A stretch of 64,000 bases of DNA. It comes from Thermoactinospora rubra. GTDB taxonomy: Bacteria > Actinomycetota > Actinomycetes > Streptosporangiales > Streptosporangiaceae. Where the stretch lies: positions 1 to 64,000 of the forward strand of contig NZ_KZ084326.1 of assembly GCF_002093975.1 (NCBI RefSeq), given 5' to 3'. The notes under the pieces were generated by a model. It was not told where the DNA came from. It searched no databases and worked only from the letters and a program-made list of their open reading frames with translations. Both the position numbers and the translations under genes were made by a program. Shown here piece after piece: positions 63,204 to 64,000 of this stretch (its first letter is position 1; each line of letters starts with the position of its first letter).

Positions 63204-64000
63204 GACGGGTCACCGCCCAGCCAGCGCACCAGCTGCGTGTCGTAGACCTCGAAGTGGTCCATCAGCGCCTGCCGCAGCGACTCGGGCAGCGGCCTCGGCC
63301 GCGGCCTGCCGTTGTAGCGCTCGAACAGCGGATACCCCATGGGCGGCACGCCCAGGAAGTCCAGCACCTCCTCGTAGACGGCCTGCGGGTGGGCGAAGAA
63401 GCGATGGCTGTCCACGACGAGGATGCGCTCCCTGCCGAACAGCGGCTCCAGCCGGTCCAGCTGCTCGGCGTAGCGGCCGCGCGCCAGGTAGGCGTGGTGG
63501 CGGTGGGAGTGGTGGACGGCGTGCGGATGGGCGCGCAGGAACTCCTCGGCCCCCGCCAGCCGCGCGCACTCCAGCTCGACGGCGTACTCGAAGCTCGGCT
63601 CGGTCTCGAACCCCCGGGCCAGCTCGTGGGCGTGTGCGGAGAACGCCCGCTCGACGGGGTCGCGCACCAGGACGACGAGCTTGACGCCCGGCAGGTCCCT
63701 GGCGATGCGCTCGCCGGCCAGCGGGTGGAACAGGTAGTAGGGCGAGGACTCGAACGCCAGCGGCCGCCCGCCGTACCGCCTCCTGACCAGGGCGGCGCCG
63801 ACGGTCAGCGGGAAGTGGGCGCGGTACCAGTCCGGGCCGCGGTCGTAGGCGATGTCGAAGTAGTGCACGCCTTTGTGCAGCACGGGCTTGAGCAGCAGGG
63901 GATGCTGGGCCAGCGCGCGGTACAGCGAGGTCGTGCCGCACCGCTGCGCGCCGACGATGAGGAAGGACGGCAGCACGCGCCGGGCTGAGGTCAGCCGCCC
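63194..64000 (-). CDS. Sulfotransferase (PAPS-dependent), no. 3, 5' end outside the window
   Basis: The visible part has the 5'-PSB loop FLIVGAQRCGTTSLYRALAQ, YFDIAYDRGPDWYRAHFP (heparan N/O-sulfotransferase-like), ESSPYYLFHP and the 3'-PB site VVLVRDPVERAFSAHAHE. This style resembles heparan- and carbohydrate-type sulfotransferases. A GTG at 63976 is the last start inside the window, but the frame stays open to base 64000 and reads RLTSARRVLPSF, so the true start is probably beyond the edge. Confidence 0.85.
   Translation of the reverse strand, partial: GRLTSARRVLPSFLIVGAQRCGTTSLYRALAQHPLLLKPVLHKGVHYFDIAYDRGPDWYRAHFPLTVGAALVRRRYGGRPLAFESSPYYLFHPLAGERIARDLPGVKLVVLVRDPVERAFSAHAHELARGFETEPSFEYAVELECARLAGAEEFLRAHPHAVHHSHRHHAYLARGRYAEQLDRLEPLFGRERILVVDSHRFFAHPQAVYEEVLDFLGVPPMGYPLFERYNGRPRPRPLPESLRQALMDHFEVYDTQLVRWLGGDPSWR

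Overview
The window is high-GC DNA from a filamentous actinomycete, most like the Streptosporangiaceae/Nonomuraea group. This placement rests on codon bias, frequent GTG starts, SARP/LAL-type regulators, WYL, CYTH-CHAD and NlpC/P60 proteins, and the chromosomal gene order. The backbone order pmt-rsmI-metG-tatD-rsmA-ispE-...-glmU-prs-rplY-pth is a conserved actinobacterial block, also seen around Rv1002c-Rv1018c of Mycobacterium tuberculosis. I could not confirm the genus from sequence alone.

Region 1-11.2 kb is accessory. It holds an unrecognised 408-aa protein, a TM2-domain peptide, and a large LuxR-type ATPase regulator broken by a 1-nt frameshift in a C tract. A secreted GH25 lysozyme follows, whose C-terminus is built from near-identical 279-bp repeats. 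The rest is a graveyard of broken transposases (IS5-, IS256-, IS630-, IS701- and ISL3-like). The region ends at 11211-11255 in a block that reads as the 3' half of tRNA-Ala(CGC), from anticodon loop to CCA, with no 5' half. I read this as the attachment-site scar of an integrative element and the edge of a genomic island.

Region 11.3-18.9 kb holds several small divergent regulator/enzyme pairs with visible operators: a WYL regulator with an epoxide hydrolase sharing a perfect 14-bp inverted repeat, and a MarR regulator with a membrane protein sharing TATCTTGA/TCAAGATA sites. It also carries DUF6461-like, DinB and hexapeptide-repeat proteins.

Region 19-28.5 kb contains two protein O-mannosyltransferase paralogues in inverted orientation around rsmI. 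They share a 423-bp, almost identical inverted repeat. A GT-C membrane protein, a GT2 glycosyltransferase, metG and an FAD monooxygenase follow. Region 28.5-42 kb has a SARP/AfsR-like regulator interrupted by an in-frame amber codon, a short alpha/beta hydrolase, tatD, an FG-GAP protein and a Ser/Thr kinase in the slot where many actinobacteria carry rpfB, then rsmA, an NlpC/P60 hydrolase, ispE, a pRiA4b ORF-3 protein and an ABC-F ATPase. Region 42-49.5 kb has the tamR/tam pair, a polyphosphate-linked group (CYTH-CHAD, Nudix/phosphatase, ppk), a TetR regulator with a long charged helix, and an acyl-CoA desaturase with a palindromic operator. After tRNA-Gln come glmU, prs, rplY and pth.

The most interesting system is 53.9-64 kb: a polyprenyl-phosphate sugar transferase, then cysQ-cysD-cysN sulfate activation and PAP recycling, three sulfotransferases, a GT2, a WecB/TagA/CpsF transferase and a flippase-like membrane protein, tightly packed with ATGA/TGATG overlaps. 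I infer that it builds and exports a sulfated cell-surface glycan. The APS kinase gene is not in the window, and the cluster runs off the right edge.
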